From Bryobacteraceae bacterium (GTDB taxonomy: Bacteria > Acidobacteriota > Terriglobia > Bryobacterales > Bryobacteraceae): a stretch of 26,458 bases of DNA. Below are positions 25,248 through 26,458 of the stretch, in pieces (within the stretch, counting starts at the first letter, position 1; each line of letters opens with the position of its first letter). The notes beneath the pieces were generated by a model. It saw nothing but the letters and a program-made list of their open reading frames with translations. It did not search any database and was not told where the DNA came from. The DNA is taken from contig JASHQT010000149.1 of assembly GCA_030039005.1 (NCBI GenBank), forward strand, positions 1-26,458, read 5' to 3'. The translations under genes were made by a program, and so were the position numbers.

Positions 25248-25742
25248 CTACGTGTTAATGGATTCAGGCTCGGCCGGCTCTACCACCGGGTGCAGGATCG
25301 GATGATCCGGATCGCTGCCCTGGGGGTGACCCACGCCTGAACTGCCGCGCGCGACGGTTCCCGTAACGCCAGCATCTGTTGGAGACACGCTGGATTCGGC
25401 GCCCGAGATTGCTGGTGCGCCTACGGTGGATGGATTTGCTTCGGTGGATGGTTGCGAGCCGCCGCCAAAGGCGCCGGACTCGTAATAGGAGTTGTCGTAT
25501 CCGGTGTAGTGGTTCGTGATCTCGTTGGTATAGCTACGAGTCACTTCCTTGATCGACTGGCTTTCCTTCTCCAACTCGCGCATGTGTGTTTCGAAAGTGG
25601 CTTTGAGTTCGCTCTGAGCGCGGCGAAACTCCGTGATCGCTTTTCCGATCGTCTTGCCTAGCTCCGGCAGTTTCTTAGGGCCGAACAAGACAAGGGCGAC
25701 CAGGAAAATGACCACCATCTCCTGCACACCCACGGGACCCAT
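25248..25742 (-). CDS. tatA: Tat translocase TatA/TatB-family subunit
   Basis: This is a 164-residue protein with one N-terminal membrane helix (MVVIFLVALVLF, residues 9-20). The FGPKKLPELGKTIGKA hinge follows and continues into an amphipathic helix to about residue 70. A long Gly/Ser/Pro tail follows. This is the TatA/B layout that forms the translocation channel with TatC. Residue 8 is Glu, as in E. coli TatB, while the FG hinge and KK resemble TatA; I call it tatA with this reservation. The start at ATG 25742 is set by GGAGGT (25754-25749) six bases upstream. The open frame to 25808 lacks this support. No other tatA/B copy is visible in the window. Confidence 0.92.
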   Translation of the reverse strand: MGPVGVQEMVVIFLVALVLFGPKKLPELGKTIGKAITEFRRAQSELKATFETHMRELEKESQSIKEVTRSYTNEITNHYTGYDNSYYESGAFGGGSQPSTEANPSTVGAPAISGAESSVSPTDAGVTGTVARGSSGVGHPQGSDPDHPILHPVVEPAEPESINT

Positions 25743-25748
25743 GCAAAA

Positions 25749-25754
25749 ACCTCC
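25749..25754 (-). promoter_or_regulatory. Strong ribosome binding site of tatA
   Basis: GGAGGT on the minus strand is six bases upstream of ATG 25742. It decides this start over the longer open frame, which would add 22 residues without a membrane-protein character. Confidence 0.85.
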
Positions 25755-25808
25755 GCTTTCATAATACCAGGGCCAGCGGTGAGGGCAACGAGATGTTACA
25801 CCCAACAC

Positions 25809-26458
25809 ATGGTCGCCCTCAACGACGGTTTGCGTTTGTATTGCAAGAAGCTGGGAAACGATGTCAGAACCGTACTGGTTCCAAATGGTTTGTACTTAAT
25901 GCGAAATTTTCGGTTTTTGTCCGATGACGCCACGGTAGTCTTCTATGACGTTCGTAATCGCGGCCGTTCGGACGCTGTCACGGACCCTTCGAAACTTGCC
26001 CGCGGCATCGAACAGGACGTCGACGACTTGGACGGGGTCCGCCGCTACTTGTGCTCAAGGGGGACGGGCGCCGATCGCGTGGATCTGATCGGCCATTCTT
26101 ATATCGGCCTCATGGTCGCGCTGTACGCAATGAGGTACGCCGAACACGTGCGGCGCGTGGTTCAGATCGGTCCGGTGCAGCCGGATGCAGCGCAGCACTA
26201 CCCACCCGAGCTTGCCTACGTGGACGCGACCTTCACCGAAACGATGGCCGAGCTCGCGCGCATGAGGAGCGCTCCTATCGAGGGGGACCCCGAAGCGGTC
26301 TGCCGCAAATTCTGGTCCGTGCTGCGCGCGATTTACGTCGCCAACCCCGCCGATGCCGAAAGAATCGACTGGGGCCGCTGCGAGCTTCCCAACGAGCGCA
26401 ACTTCATGCAGTATTGGCTGGAGTACCTGGCGCCTTCCATCCAGCGCCTCCATCTCAC
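25809..26458 (+). CDS. Alpha/beta hydrolase, 3'-truncated by the window edge
   Basis: The frame is open from ATG 25809 to the end of the window, giving 216 residues. The nucleophile elbow is GHSYIG at about residue 98-103 (DLIGHSYIGLMVALYAMRY). Before it is a FYDVRNRGRSD segment of the type that forms the oxyanion region in alpha/beta hydrolases. After the elbow, VVQIGPVQPD fits the next strand. The catalytic Asp and His lie further on or beyond the edge. The substrate is unknown. A GTG at 25779 in the same frame is an alternative start. The gene diverges from tatA with 66 bp between their starts. Confidence 0.85.
   Translation, partial: MVALNDGLRLYCKKLGNDVRTVLVPNGLYLMRNFRFLSDDATVVFYDVRNRGRSDAVTDPSKLARGIEQDVDDLDGVRRYLCSRGTGADRVDLIGHSYIGLMVALYAMRYAEHVRRVVQIGPVQPDAAQHYPPELAYVDATFTETMAELARMRSAPIEGDPEAVCRKFWSVLRAIYVANPADAERIDWGRCELPNERNFMQYWLEYLAPSIQRLHL

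Noticed and set aside
25743..25808. Longer TatA start at 25808
   Set aside because: The added residues precede a strong GGAGGT correctly spaced to ATG 25742 and do not resemble a TatA N-terminus.
26055..26453. Minus-strand open frame of 132 residues at the right edge
   Set aside because: Antisense to the alpha/beta hydrolase, which has a clear GHSYIG elbow.

Overview
The window is a GC-rich bacterial chromosome segment of ordinary genes. No rRNA, tRNA, CRISPR, IS element or phage gene was seen. I infer the Acidobacteriota, perhaps a Solibacter/Bryobacter-like lineage. The reasons are the adjacent DUF1800 and DUF1501 genes, a GntR-slipin pair, many multidomain sensor kinases, and the small 'RGRKSM...' protein. 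This assignment comes from gene content only.

Layout. 1-105 is the tail of an unidentified gene. 200-7323 is a signalling block: a CHASE-PAS histidine kinase on the minus strand diverges from a dual-PAS histidine kinase on the plus strand. The second kinase overlaps a receiver-HDOD regulator, which overlaps a receiver plus degenerate HD-GYP regulator. 7363-9907 holds a TauE/SafE-type membrane transporter, an S41/C-terminal-processing-protease homologue that has lost its catalytic residues, and an FmdB-type zinc ribbon protein. 9928-14671 (minus) holds DUF1800 and DUF1501 exported proteins, then DAHP synthase (aroF) and a small cupin. 14735-17571 (plus) holds an operator/promoter, a GntR-family repressor, a slipin and a Cache-domain chemoreceptor. 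17568-19883 (minus) is a translationally coupled pair: a ThDP-dependent enzyme with a twin-arginine signal, and a small exported cytochrome c. 20019-22379 is an MrfA/YprA-type DNA helicase. 22509-23996 has a PilZ protein, a SAM methyltransferase and a small coiled-coil basic protein. 24148-25742 (minus) encodes Tat translocase subunits TatA/B and TatC. The right edge cuts an alpha/beta hydrolase.

How the genes connect. Two proteins with clear Tat signals (the ThDP enzyme and the DUF1501 protein) lie within 15 kb of tatA-tatC. The most unusual unit is the Tat-targeted ThDP enzyme with its coupled cytochrome c. Tat exports folded, cofactor-loaded proteins, so this pair could be a periplasmic ThDP oxidoreductase that passes electrons to its own cytochrome. 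The signalling block is a compact two-kinase, two-regulator circuit without a DNA-binding output domain. The remaining genes look like unlinked housekeeping or accessory functions.
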